Origin: Candidatus Hydrogenedentota bacterium | Lineage (GTDB): Bacteria; Hydrogenedentota; Hydrogenedentia; Hydrogenedentiales; CAITNO01 | DNA: 18,650 nt | NCBI GenBank assembly: GCA_903922535.1 | Contig: CAIXUF010000077.1 | Location: 1 to 18,650, forward strand | Reading direction: 5' to 3' | Shown: one piece after another, positions 8,097 through 16,800 of the stretch | Layout of the letters: every line of letters starts with the position of its first letter | How positions within the stretch are numbered: the first letter of the stretch is position 1 | Translations under genes and position numbers: made by a program | Notes under the pieces: generated by a model | The model's database searches: none | What the model was told of the DNA's origin: nothing | The model's input: only the letters and a program-made list of their open reading frames with translations

Positions 8097-8476
8097 GGGT
8101 GATCGCCAACATAAGAATGAGAATACACTGCGTCGCCGTTTTCACGCAATTATACAGGACTTTGCCGTTGTGTGTTTCCGGGAGAGGCCCGTCGAAACGT
8201 TGCGTCTGGAGCGCCATGACAAAACTGCAAATAATGAACGGTGCAGCCCATCCTAATTGTCGGATGGAGAATACGCTTCGGACCTTTTTCGGCACATTAA
8301 CACGGGTTCTTCTTCATGTCGTTGGGCTTTTTCAAACGGGGTTCAAACTCCGGGGTGTGCGTGATGGTGTATTTCAAGCGGCTGCAGGCAAAAAGAAGGG
8401 CTTTGGGCAGCAGGTTGTTGATCCGGTGCCGGGCCGGATGCAATGGTATTCCACTCAATCAATGGAGGCTTCCGCC
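8097..8476. other. Divergent intergenic spacer of 380 bases
   Basis: This separates the SGNH hydrolase (-) from the GH99-like gene (+). Apart from the TATAAT near 8150 and the GGAGG ribosome binding site at 8464-8468, nothing is recognisable. A minus-strand frame of 96 codons (8005-8295) overlaps the SGNH start in another frame and shows no known motif, so it is not called. Confidence 0.5.
8149..8154 (-). promoter_or_regulatory. Candidate -10 element (TATAAT) upstream of the SGNH hydrolase
   Basis: A perfect TATAAT is read on the minus strand at 8154-8149, 52 bases before the ATG at 8096. The -35 region at the right spacing is weak (GAAACA at 18 bases), so the call rests mainly on the -10 hexamer and its position. 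Confidence 0.4.
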
Positions 8477-9712
8477 ATGCGATGGATTCTTGCTGTTATG
8501 GCTTTGCTGCCGTCTGCGGCGATGGCGGAGGGGGAGAGAATCGACGCCTCGACCATTCACGGAAAGACGCTGTGCGGCTATCAGGGGTGGTTTCGGTGTC
8601 CGGGGGACAGGCTGAATACAGGCTGGGTGCACTGGAGCCGGGATACAAAGCGGATAGTGCCGGAGACGCTGACCTTTGAGATGTGGCCGGACATGGCGGA
8701 GTACGGGGAAGGGGAACAGTGCCGGGCGGACGGGTTCACCTATCCCGATGGCAGGCCGGCGACGCTGTACACTTCGGATAACAGGGAAGTGGTGTTGCGG
8801 CATTTTCAGTGGATGGCGCAGTGCGGAATTCAGGGGGTGTGGCTGCAAAGGTTTCTGGTGGGGCTGCCGGAAGGGCCCGAGGGATCGGTGATGTATGACT
8901 CGCACCGGCGGGTGCTGGAGCATGTGCGGGACGCGGCGAACGCGACGGGCCGGGTGTGGGCGGTGGCCTATGACATGGCGGCGATGCCCCCGGACAAAGT
9001 ATTTGAGTCCATGACGAACGACTGGAAACGGTTGGTGGACGCGGGGGTGACCAACGATGACCGCTATCTGCATGAAAAGGGACTGCCGGTACTGATGGTG
9101 TGGGGTTTCTATCCGAAACAGAACGTAACGGCGGAGCTTGCGAACCGCATCATTGACTTCTTCAAGAACGATCCGAAGTACAAAGTGTTTCTCGCAGGCG
9201 GCTGCGAGTGGGAATGGCGCACCGAGACGACGCCGGGCTGGCCGGCGTTCCTGCGCCGTTTCGACCTGATGTGCCCGTGGAATGTGGGCAATTACTCCAT
9301 CGACAAGGAGGGAAACAAGTACGCGTCCACGCACTATTGGAAGGCGGACATCGAAGAGGCGCGGCGGCTGGGGATGCTCTACTTGCCGGTGTTCTATCCG
9401 GGCTTCAGTTGGGACAATCTAAAACAGCTTGCGCCGGGGACGTCGATCATTGAACGGCAGGGCGGGCGTTTCTTCTGGAAGCAGTTTTGCGCGGCGGCGG
9501 AACTGGGCCTGGACATGGGATACGTGGCGATGTTTGACGAGGTGGACGAGGGAACGGCGATTTTCAAGGTGACGAGCGCGCCGCCGGTGCAGGCGCATTT
9601 CGTAGGGTTTGAGGGGTTGCCGAGCGACTGGTATCTGCGGCTGGCCGGAGAGGGGACGAGAATGTTGCTGCGGCAGCGGGCGTTTACGGCGGAATTACCG
9701 GTGCGGCCTTGA
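8477..9712 (+). CDS. Secreted GH99/GH71-like glycoside hydrolase
   Basis: A 411-residue protein. The ATG at 8477 has GGAGG 8 bases upstream (8464-8468) and begins a signal peptide, MRWILAVMALLPSAAMA, cleaved near residue 17; the longer frame upstream lacks these. The mature N-terminus GYQGWFRCPGD...GWVHW (from residue 34) is typical of the GH99/GH71-like TIM-barrel family often annotated as xylosidase/arabinosidase or endo-mannosidase-like. Further family-like landmarks are WLQRF, WAVAYDM, GGCEWEWR and MFDEVDEGTAIFK (352-364), the last probably contributing acidic active-site residues. It acts outside the cytoplasm on a polysaccharide that cannot be specified. It converges on the second pilin-like gene, with 29 bases between stop codons. 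Confidence 0.85.
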   Translation: MRWILAVMALLPSAAMAEGERIDASTIHGKTLCGYQGWFRCPGDRLNTGWVHWSRDTKRIVPETLTFEMWPDMAEYGEGEQCRADGFTYPDGRPATLYTSDNREVVLRHFQWMAQCGIQGVWLQRFLVGLPEGPEGSVMYDSHRRVLEHVRDAANATGRVWAVAYDMAAMPPDKVFESMTNDWKRLVDAGVTNDDRYLHEKGLPVLMVWGFYPKQNVTAELANRIIDFFKNDPKYKVFLAGGCEWEWRTETTPGWPAFLRRFDLMCPWNVGNYSIDKEGNKYASTHYWKADIEEARRLGMLYLPVFYPGFSWDNLKQLAPGTSIIERQGGRFFWKQFCAAAELGLDMGYVAMFDEVDEGTAIFKVTSAPPVQAHFVGFEGLPSDWYLRLAGEGTRMLLRQRAFTAELPVRP

Positions 9713-9741
9713 AGAGGCGGCCGGACAGGCATGCCCGCGCG

Positions 9742-10767
9742 TCAATTCGCCTTGAACAGCGCCATAATGCTGGCCAGACCGGAATTGACCGGCTGGGTGC
9801 CCGGGTACTTTATAAAATCGACATGCCCGTCCATGTAAAGCGTGTTGCATCCGCCCGGAATATGGTTGTAAAGGGTGGCGGTGCCGGCGGTGCCCAAGTC
9901 GTCCAGCATGATGAAGATCGAGCTTTGCGCGTTGGATGACGCCCCCGGGTTGTTGATGTCCGTAATCATGAACCGCTCGATGCCTTCTTTGAGCCGGTAT
10001 ACCGTGTTGCCGTGGCCGTTGCCATAACTGATGCCGTTCAAAGCGGTCAGGTAGGAACCGCTTGTGTCACTGTCAACCGTGCTGTTCACCAGTTGGGCAT
10101 TGTCCGCGCTGGGAGAGGCCAGCGCGCCGGCGACGGCTATGTTCCCCAGGCCCATCTGCGCAATCGCCAGGGCCAGTTGGGCCGGAACAAGGGTTTCTGC
10201 GGGAATGCTGGCCCCAAGCAGGGAGGCCGCCGTCGCCACATAACACTGTGACGCGGGCAGGAAATCCTTGTCGTCCATGAGGTCCAGCAGCCAGCCCAGA
10301 TAGACATAGCTCATGTCAATGTCATTGACGCCGCTGCCCCCGCCCAGATGATACCCCAGATGCCACATGCCCTTGTGGAGTCCAAGCGCGGGGATTTCCT
10401 CATCCTTCAGGTTGGCAACCGTCTCTGTCGCGTCCGACGGGCAGACAACGATCGACGGGTCGGTCAGGTATTCCGGATAGATCGCCGTCACTTTGGGTCC
10501 CGCCGCAACGTAAAGGTCCCATCTGCCGGCATTGTTGGGGTCCTGATTCTGCGCTATCTCGAGTTCCATGGGCGGGAACTTCCCGCCAGGGGACTCGTTC
10601 GTGTACATCTTGTAGATAATCCCCCACTGTTTGAGGTTGTTCGCGCAACTGGAGCGCCGCGCGGCCTCGCGCGCCCGCGCCAGGGCCGGCAGCAGGATCG
10701 CGGCCAGGATTCCAATGATGGCGATCACAACCAGCAGCTCGATCAGCGTGAACCCTTGCTTCTTCAT
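9742..10767 (-). CDS. Pilin-like / pseudopilin protein with prepilin N-terminus and C-terminal H-x-DG motif (copy 2)
   Basis: A 341-residue paralogue of the protein at 5700-6677. I start it at the ATG at 10767, which has GAGGG 7 bases upstream and places MKKQG directly before [24 protein letters not shown]; an earlier ATG at 10797 leaves ten extra residues before the leader. The cleavage site is G5/F6 with Glu at +5. The C-terminus carries [15 protein letters not shown] (H302, D313), again with ten residues between H and DG. The stretch [20 protein letters not shown] is nearly the same as in copy 1, while the middle of the protein differs, so the two probably share assembly machinery but present different surfaces. 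The TTGACA-like element at 10821-10826 may drive it. Confidence 0.88.
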   Translation of the reverse strand: MKKQGFTLIELLVVIAIIGILAAILLPALARAREAARRSSCANNLKQWGIIYKMYTNESPGGKFPPMELEIAQNQDPNNAGRWDLYVAAGPKVTAIYPEYLTDPSIVVCPSDATETVANLKDEEIPALGLHKGMWHLGYHLGGGSGVNDIDMSYVYLGWLLDLMDDKDFLPASQCYVATAASLLGASIPAETLVPAQLALAIAQMGLGNIAVAGALASPSADNAQLVNSTVDSDTSGSYLTALNGISYGNGHGNTVYRLKEGIERFMITDINNPGASSNAQSSIFIMLDDLGTAGTATLYNHIPGGCNTLYMDGHVDFIKYPGTQPVNSGLASIMALFKAN

Positions 10768-10797
10768 GTCAGCGCCCTCTTTTTTCTCCTGGCACAT

Positions 10798-10826
10798 ACA
10801 CTAACCCAAAAGGAAAAAAATGTCAA
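10798..10826 (-). promoter_or_regulatory. Possible promoter for pilin-like copy 2
   Basis: TTGACA is read on the minus strand at 10826-10821, followed by a T-rich spacer of 17 bases and a poor -10 (TAGTGT, 10803-10798). The -35 is perfect; the -10 is weak. It lies 31 bases before the start codon at 10767. Confidence 0.35.
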
Positions 10827-11000
10827 AGGGTATTATTGGCGGAAACTCCGTCGGGAAATGAAGGACCGCCGCATTTCGCGGAGGCCTGCAACCGGATGTT
10901 GCAGCGCGGTTGATTGCGAACCCCGGACCGGCGTCGTCGGCGATCTACAGTGGAAAGACAGCCACAAACAGGCTGACTCCCGAAAAGGGAAACGGTGGCC

Positions 11001-11126
11001 CTAAGGCGTTACCGTGAACGTTCCGTCGCTCAGGTCCTCAAACCGGTTGTTGTCCCCGGATATCCCATGAATCTTGTACGCGGTGCCTGCGGCCACCCAT
11101 GTGGCAATGGTGGTGCTTCCCGATTG
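11001..11126 (-). pseudogene. Remnant of the C-terminus of a surface protein (Ig-like, SDGTFTVT ending)
   Basis: Read on the minus strand, about 42 codons ending at TAG (11003-11001) encode a protein-like tail with TIATWVAAGTAYKIHGISG followed by EDLSDGTFTVTP. The pattern Y-K-I ... D-x-S-D-G-x-F-T-V/I-T resembles the last strands of Kre9/KNH-like Ig modules and similar domains of bacterial surface proteins. There is no start codon, signal peptide or ribosome binding site. Upstream the frame becomes Arg/Pro-rich and hits TGA at 11201-11199. I infer that the rest of the gene was deleted or rearranged. The family name is tentative. Confidence 0.5.
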
Positions 11127-11218
11127 CGGTAGACGGGGTGGCGGCACGGACTGTTGCCGCGACAACCAGCGCCGTCCGCAACTGGACCGCGCCCGCCGTC
11201 AGCGTCTACAATGACGGA

Positions 11219-12001
11219 ATGCGCATTCTATTCATTGGCGACATTGTGGGCAGGCCGGGCCGTCAGGCCGTGGCCCGCCACCTTCCCGAAATCCGTGAAC
11301 GGCACAAAATTGAGCTTGTCGTGGCGAACGCCGAGAACGCCGCAGCAGGGCTCGGCGTCACGCCCGTGCTTGTCGGGGAACTGCGCGCGCTCGGCGTGCA
11401 GGTGTTCACCCTGGGCAACCATGCGTGGCGCAAGAACGAGATGGTCAAGGGCATCTCGGGCATGCCCGACGTGGTGCGTCCGGCCAATTATCCCGAGGGA
11501 ACACCGGGCCGCGGCAGTGTGCTCTTCACGCTGCCCGACGGGCGCACCGCCGGGATTGTGAACCTGATGGGCCGGGTGTTCATGGAGCCGATCCGCTGCC
11601 CCTTCCTGCAGGCCGACCTGGAAATCGCCGCCCTGTCACGGCAGACAAAGATCATTCTGGTCGACATGCACGCGGAGGCATCCTCGGAGAAGGTGGCGCT
11701 GGGCTGGTATCTGGACGGGCGCTGCTCGGCGGTGCTGGGCACGCACACCCATGTGCAGACCGCGGATGATTGGGTGCTGCCCCACGGCACGGCGTACATC
11801 ACCGACGCGGGCATGTGCGGCCCCTATCACTCGGTCATCGGCATGGACACCAACACCGTCATCGAGAAGTTTCTGACGGCGATGCCGCGCAAGTTCGAAG
11901 TTGCCGGCGGCCCCGTGATCTTTTCCGCCGTGCTCGTCGACGCCGATGAAATCACCGGCCGGGCCACCGCCATAAAACGGTTTCTCCTGCGCGACACTTG
12001 A
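11219..12001 (+). CDS. ymdB: YmdB/TIGR00282-family metallophosphoesterase (2',3'-cyclic nucleotide phosphodiesterase-like)
   Basis: A 260-residue protein, the usual length of the family. The ATG at 11219 begins with the expected strand MRILFIGDIVGRPGR; the upstream extension of the frame is unlike the family. All metal-site positions are seen in order: D8, E39 and N40 (NAENAAAG), N67 and H68 (LGNHAW), H151 (VDMHAE), H176 and H178 (GTHTHVQTAD). The C-terminal LPHGTAYITDAGMCGP is also typical. The family is a cytoplasmic di-iron/manganese phosphodiesterase that hydrolyses 2',3'-cyclic nucleotides and influences developmental choices and RNA turnover in Bacillus; its role here is unknown. The position after GNHAW is Arg, where Asp is common in homologues. 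No good Shine-Dalgarno is seen before this ATG. Confidence 0.92.
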   Translation: MRILFIGDIVGRPGRQAVARHLPEIRERHKIELVVANAENAAAGLGVTPVLVGELRALGVQVFTLGNHAWRKNEMVKGISGMPDVVRPANYPEGTPGRGSVLFTLPDGRTAGIVNLMGRVFMEPIRCPFLQADLEIAALSRQTKIILVDMHAEASSEKVALGWYLDGRCSAVLGTHTHVQTADDWVLPHGTAYITDAGMCGPYHSVIGMDTNTVIEKFLTAMPRKFEVAGGPVIFSAVLVDADEITGRATAIKRFLLRDT

Positions 12002-12023
12002 GGGGCCGGACAGGCCAGTCATT

Positions 12024-12080
12024 CGTGGCAAGGTCGTCCCACCCGTATCTGAAGTTCATGGGCAGGATGCCCATGCCACG
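12024..12080. repeat. Palindromic repeat between convergent genes (REP-like, possible bidirectional terminator)
   Basis: CATGGGCA (12057-12064) and TGCCCATG (12068-12075) form a perfect 8-base-pair stem with a 3-base GGA loop. CGTGGCA near 12024-12030 can pair instead with TGCCACG (12074-12080), so two alternative structures exist. It sits in the 88-base gap where the YmdB-type gene (+) and the DUF502 gene (-) converge. There is no T-run, which favours a dispersed REP-type palindrome over a classical terminator. Confidence 0.5.
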
Positions 12081-12089
12081 CAGGCCCCG

Positions 12090-12755
12090 CTACTCCAAAG
12101 ATTCCAGATCCTCCGACTCGGGAGGCAGCTCCCTGCGCAGGCCCACCAGCCGCCCCGCCTCAATGTCGAACTTTCCCGGAAGCACGATGCCGCAGGACAC
12201 GATGGTCTTGAGCGCGTCCTCCACGCCGATGTCCACCGGAATCGCGTCCTTTGCGGGCATGATCACCAGGTAGCCCAGGTGCAGGTGGTTTGTGGGCATA
12301 AACACGGTGACCAGCCGCTCGCCGTCCACCGTGCCCGCATCCTCGTTCGCGATGAAGCCCAGCGCGTACCGCCTCTCCATCGGATACTCGATCAGCACCA
12401 CATGGCGGAAGGAATTGCCCTTTTCCGAATAGAAGGGCTCGATCAACTGCCGCACCACGGAGTAGATCGTGCGGATGAACGGAAGCCTGTCAAACAGGAC
12501 CCCCACGAGCCACACGAGCCGTCTGCCGATGTAGTTCTGGGCAAACATGCCCACCGCGAGCAGCAGAAGGAGGATGATGGCAATGCCGATCCCGAAGACG
12601 TACTCTCCAAAGACGCGCTGAAACGTGGGCTTGAGAAGATTGTCCACATAGGTGACCAGCCACAGGAACACCTTCAACGACACCACCACGGGCAGCAGCA
12701 CAAAAAGTCCCGTGAGGAAATACCGCTTAAACTTCTGTTTTAGCTTGTGGAACAT
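12090..12755 (-). CDS. DUF502 family integral membrane protein
   Basis: A 221-residue protein. The ATG at 12755 gives the family-typical start MFHKLKQKFKRYFLTGLFVLLP; an upstream ATG adds 20 residues that look non-coding. Only a weak AAGG lies before the chosen start. Two membrane helices are seen at about 12-35 and 52-75, then the conserved loop LPFIRTIYSVVRQL (91-104) and a soluble C-terminal beta-rich part containing FMPTNHLHLGYLVIMP and an acidic tail. DUF502 proteins are widespread in bacteria and related to the plant COV (continuous vascular ring) membrane proteins; their biochemical role is unknown. It is a single-gene unit, 104 bases downstream of the PIN toxin gene. Confidence 0.9.
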   Translation of the reverse strand: MFHKLKQKFKRYFLTGLFVLLPVVVSLKVFLWLVTYVDNLLKPTFQRVFGEYVFGIGIAIILLLLLAVGMFAQNYIGRRLVWLVGVLFDRLPFIRTIYSVVRQLIEPFYSEKGNSFRHVVLIEYPMERRYALGFIANEDAGTVDGERLVTVFMPTNHLHLGYLVIMPAKDAIPVDIGVEDALKTIVSCGIVLPGKFDIEAGRLVGLRRELPPESEDLESLE

Positions 12756-12859
12756 GGAAAAAAACCTTGTTGTTGCACTTGGTCCGGTGCGCCAGGCTCC
12801 GACCGCCCAACCCAATGCGACCCTTGTGCGACGGCTTTGGCTTTGCCCTTCCGGTCCGC

Positions 12860-13258
12860 TTACGCGATTTCCTCGAACAGGCCGCTTCGCGCGGCCTTCT
12901 TGTCGAAGGTAAGCGTGATATCCGCGCCCGCATTCTTGGCCTGAAGCCCTATCAGAATGTCAGGAATGTCGAATGTTGAGGACTGCCCCATGCGGACGAA
13001 TTCTTGAACCATGTCATGCGATTCGAACGTGACCGAGGGGAGTGTCAGCAGACGGGCAGCCACGTCGAGAATTGCTTCCCGCGAAAATCCATAGGAATAC
13101 CCCAGCACCCAAAAGGTTTCAAGTAGAACCAGATTGGAGACGAGGAGCGGCTCGCCCGCATCCCTGGCTTGTTCAAACAGAAGCCGGGCTCTGGCCGTCA
13201 TTGAGGCGTCATCGCAAACCAGAAAGCGCACGAGCACGTTGGTGTCGAGCGCCTTCAT
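12860..13258 (-). CDS. PIN-domain (VapC-like) toxin ribonuclease
   Basis: A 132-residue protein of usual VapC length. PIN-fold acidic residues are all present: D5 (LDTNVLVR), E47 (LLETFWVL), D100 (FDIPDILIG) and D119 (TFDKKAA), which together bind Mg2+/Mn2+ in these RNases. Its ATG (13258-13256) overlaps the TGA of the upstream antitoxin gene by four bases (ATGA), which indicates translational coupling in a type II toxin-antitoxin operon. The reading frame is intact, so the toxin is probably active and held by its antitoxin. The RNA target (tRNA or rRNA in studied VapCs) cannot be inferred. Confidence 0.88.
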   Translation of the reverse strand: MKALDTNVLVRFLVCDDASMTARARLLFEQARDAGEPLLVSNLVLLETFWVLGYSYGFSREAILDVAARLLTLPSVTFESHDMVQEFVRMGQSSTFDIPDILIGLQAKNAGADITLTFDKKAARSGLFEEIA

Positions 13259-13503
13259 GGTTCGCCCCGCCGAAACGCGTTCGCGACCCCCTCATCCATC
13301 TGTTCGATCGTCAAATGAACTCCGGCAGGCGGATGGAGCATCCCGCACACTTCCTCAATCTTGGTCCTTTTGGGATACAGCCGCACGGTTCCATCTGCAT
13401 CCATTTCGACGCCCATGGAATCGCCCGGCCTAACATTGAGCTTTTCCGCCACCTCCTGCGGAAGTCTAAGATCACCGTCTTCCATTATCTTCGCCGCGTT
13501 CAT
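13255..13503 (-). CDS. AbrB/MazE-type (SpoVT-AbrB fold) antitoxin
   Basis: An 82-residue protein starting at the ATG at 13503, with AAGGAG 8 bases upstream; the longer frame to 13599 adds a Cys/Gly-rich stretch that is not family-like. Residues about 5-46 (KIMEDGDLRLPQEVAEKLNVRPGD...) are a swapped-hairpin AbrB DNA-binding domain. Residues 47-82 (IEEVCGMLHPPAG...IEQMDEGVANAF) resemble the tail that wraps the PIN toxin. It is the first gene of the operon, with stop overlapping the toxin start. By analogy with VapB-type antitoxins it should neutralise the toxin and repress its own promoter, for which a TATAAT lies about 100 bases upstream. Confidence 0.87.
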   Translation of the reverse strand: MNAAKIMEDGDLRLPQEVAEKLNVRPGDSMGVEMDADGTVRLYPKRTKIEEVCGMLHPPAGVHLTIEQMDEGVANAFRRGEP

Positions 13504-13605
13504 TCTGTTGTCTCCTTCAAGCCCCGCTGTGAGCAACAGGACATTGAGCCCTGTTCCGCAACACCCACAGCCAGATTGTTGTGCATGGCCTGCCGCCATC
13601 TATCC

Positions 13606-13611
13606 ATTATA
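13606..13611 (-). promoter_or_regulatory. Candidate -10 element for the toxin-antitoxin operon
   Basis: A perfect TATAAT is read on the minus strand at 13611-13606, giving a leader of about 95-100 bases before the antitoxin ATG at 13503. No convincing -35 is seen at 16-18 bases, so an activator or another element would be needed. Confidence 0.4.
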
Positions 13612-13795
13612 CCGAATTTGAATTGCCCGGCTTTACCGGAGGAACGTCGGTGGACGCCTGCCCTGCCGCAACGATTTGCCGCATGTGGACTCCTGATTGA
13701 CCAATCGGCCATTGTTCCGTTTCCCAAATGCTTCGGATGTCCAGACCCTCAGCAATGACCCCCAGACTGTTTTCAGATCGTTCCAGCATCACCCA

Positions 13796-13825
13796 TTGAT
13801 CCCCCGGGTCATTGCCGCCTATAGT
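13796..13825 (+). promoter_or_regulatory. Possible sigma-70 promoter for the DUF6259-like gene
   Basis: TTGATC (13796-13801), an 18-base spacer and TATAGT (13820-13825) lie 43 bases before the GTG start at 13869. Matches to consensus are four and five of six. Confidence 0.45.
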
Positions 13826-13868
13826 GCGGGCGGCCGCGTGGTGCCGACAACCTTGAGGATCAGATTCC

Positions 13869-16800
13869 GTGAACATCAGGCATGCATTCCGTTTCTGCCA
13901 TCTGGCAGTCTTCATTACAAGCACCGCGTTCATGTCTTCCGTCCGTGCCGTGGATGAAGCGCCCGGGCTCCGCGCACAATTCACCCGCGGCGCATTGACG
14001 ACGCTTGCCGACTCACAGGGAACAACGCTTTCCCGTGCCAATTCTGAGGACATACGGGCAGGTGTCCACACCCTGACGGGCGACTACTGGGTTACGGAAG
14101 TCCAAAACAGCGACGCCGGGGCAGGTTTGCAGGGCGAAGAGCAGGCGTTGACCCCAACCGGCGCGCCGGAAGGAACGCGCATAGAGCAGCGCTGCGCCTT
14201 TGACGCCGAATCGGGCGAACTTGTGCTCACCCAGCGCGCATCGTCTCCCGCGCCGGGACTGTGGGGTGTGGAATGGTCCGTGGGCGGTATTCCACTGGAC
14301 ATGAATGTCATCGTGCCCGCCTTCTCGGGTCTGCGGCTCACGCGCAACTCGCCCGGCGCGGAAATGTCCTTCGACTATCCCATGCTCTGGGAGGCGGGCC
14401 TGGTGATTGTCGAAGGGGACAACGGCGGTTTCTACGTCCGGGCCGAGGACCCCAAGCCCGGCTACAAACGGTTGGTGGTGAAGCGGTCTTCGGACGGATG
14501 GAAGCTGTCCTTCGTGACCATCGCCAACGCGCCTTTTGATGACAAGCGCGAGGTGGGACCACTGCGCTGGCGTGTCGGCGCGTACACGGGTGACTGGCGC
14601 GTCGCGGCGAAACGGTACCGCGACTGGATGGAGAAGACCTTCTCCCCCACGCCCGTGGAGCGGCAGCAGCCCGCGTGGGTGAAGGACATCCGCGCCTGCG
14701 TGACCATGCCGCTCGACCTCACCACGCTGGAGGCGCTGCCGCTGCGGCTCGATCCCAAACAGACAATCATCTACTCCTACGACTGGCGCAAGTCCGGTTA
14801 TGACCGAGACTACCCCACCTACGACCAGCCGGTGGACCGCCTCGATCCCTTTGTTGAACGCGCCCATGCGCTGGGCTTCCGCGTGATGCTCCACTGCAAC
14901 TACTTCGGCTGCGACCCGCTGAACCCCCTTTATGCCCAGTTCCAGCCATACCAGGTGAAGAGTCCGTGGAACGCGCATGAGCCGGAATGGTGGTACTGGG
15001 GCGACGCCGAACCACCCATCAAGTTTGCCTACATCAATCCCGCCTGCAGGGCCTTTCGCGATATGCTGGTGGAGCGGTTCACGAGACTGTGCCGCGACCA
15101 CGCCATCGACGCGCTGCACCTGGACCAGACGCTGTGCATCGACAACGACAACAACGGGCTGGTCGAGGGCATGACCATGATCGAGGGGAGCGTCGCGCTG
15201 CACCGCGACCTTCGGGCCGCCCTGCCCGGCATCGCGCTCAGCGGCGAGGGACTCGACGAGGTCACCTGCCGCATGGAGGCCTTTGCCCAGCGCCACCTGT
15301 TCGGCATGGACCACACCAAGGGCACGTTCAGCGTCGAAAAACTGCACATGACGCACCCGATCAGCTCTTACCTGCTCGGACCGTACACAATCATCTACGG
15401 CTATCTCGGCTGTGCCGCGCCCACGGACGGCCAGATATACGGCGCATGGCAGGAGGCCTACCGCAACTATGGCGTCATCCCCACGCTCAAGCCGAATGTG
15501 AACACGCTCAAACAGCCAACGGGTTTCTCCGCACAGTTCTTTGACGAGGCCGCTTTCTGGCAGGGCAAGGGGGTGCGCCCCGATCCCGACGGAGACTGGC
15601 CAAACGGCACGGCCTTTCCATTGCGATTGACGGGTGGCGGGACAGCCCGATACACATCTGACCGCCGGCTGGTCTGCGAAGGCCGCGATGTTATCCGCAC
15701 ACTTTACGGCGTGCGCGCCGCGACAGGAGGCGGAATGATTGACGGCTGGCAGGCCTATGACGACGCGCAGCCCCTCAACCTGGACCCCGCGACGTGGTAT
15801 CCCTGGCACGAGGGCGTTCCCGACCAGACCGCCTTCCACGTGGCCTCGGCGTTTCCCTCGGGATTCACCATGGACGCAGCCGCATGCCGTAATGCCATCG
15901 CCTTTGCGCGATCCCGCACGGGCAGCGATCTCACCCTGCGCATCGGCGATTTGATGGCCGATGCGACCTGCGGAACCAAGTCCTTCGAAGGCGTTGTTGC
16001 GGAGGAACGGGGAGAACTGCACGCCGCCAACGGTGGCCGCTTTGAGGGGGGCGGCGACCACCTGTCCGCCCATCCGCCCTATATGGGCATGGCCGGCATC
16101 TCCTTTATGCGGGTGCCGCTCACTTTGCCGGAAAATGCGGAACGGTTCGGCGCCATGGTGGCGCTTAACACCGGTGCCGAAGGGGCCAATCGTTCCGATG
16201 GCGTGGTCTTTGGCGTGACCGCACAGGTTGACGGAGAAGAAGTTTCAGCCGGGGTATTGAACGCCACCTGCACCCAGCAACCGCTGACGCTCGATGTGCG
16301 GAAGTTCGCAGGAAAGCAGGTCCAGATTACCCTGTCCGTCGATCCCGGCCCGAACAAGAACCCCAGCTACGACTGGGCGGAGTGGTTCAATCCCCGGATT
16401 GAGCGTCACGCCAAGGCGGAAGCCGACGTGACGCTGGTGCCCGGACCCGGCCCGTGGAGCATGGCCTTATCCGCATTGGGAGAACGGCCTGCTCTGCCCA
16501 ACACCGACCAATTCACGATCCCGGTGAAATTCCCGGGTTCGGTGTATCTATTGCGTGAACGCCCCACGATGGCCGCGTTGCCCCTTGACCTCGCCGCGAC
16601 ACCGCGCGAGGTGTTCCATATCAGCAACGGCTCCGTGAACGAATCTGCCAATGTCCCGGCGCTGGCGGTCTGCGAGAATAGTGTCGGTGGCGTAAAACGG
16701 CCGGGACTCTTCGCTCATCCGCCGGATCATGGCCGAACCGAAGTGTTGGTTCCACTCACTTTGCCCTCCACGCCTGCGCTGTTTCATGCATGGGTGGGGC

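Larger units (their letters stand above)
10768..11218. other. Intergenic spacer of 451 bases with a gene remnant
   Basis: This lies between pilin-like copy 2 (-) and the YmdB-type gene (+). It contains the possible promoter near 10800-10826, the decayed minus-strand coding fragment at 11001-11126, and a small hairpin with 6-base-pair stem (GCGGCA 11141-11146, TGCCGC 11155-11160) upstream of ymdB. Nothing else is recognisable in 10830-11000. Confidence 0.5.
13504..13868. other. Divergent intergenic spacer of 365 bases
   Basis: This separates the toxin-antitoxin operon (-) from the large DUF6259-like gene (+) and holds one promoter candidate for each, listed separately. A minus-strand open frame (13607-14071) that runs through it and into the neighbouring gene has no recognisable motif and is not called. 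Confidence 0.5.

Noticed and set aside
8459..9334. A 291-codon minus-strand frame inside the GH99-like gene
   Set aside because: It is an antisense shadow rich in His, Arg and Pro. The plus strand has a signal peptide, ribosome binding site and family motifs.
9719..12015. A shared 12-mer GGCCGGACAGGC just after two plus-strand genes (9719-9730 and 12004-12015)
   Set aside because: Twelve-base matches are expected by chance in a GC-rich window of this size, and no further similarity extends from either side.
13607..14071. A 154-codon minus-strand frame across the 13.5-13.9 kb spacer
   Set aside because: It overlaps the start of the DUF6259-like gene, shows no motif, has no ribosome binding site, and would place a promoter candidate inside it.
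14013..16073. A 686-codon open frame on the minus strand inside the DUF6259-like gene
   Set aside because: It lies wholly antisense to a gene with signal peptide, ribosome binding site and domain structure. Its translation is Val/Arg/His-rich without any motif, as expected from the complement of GC-rich codons.
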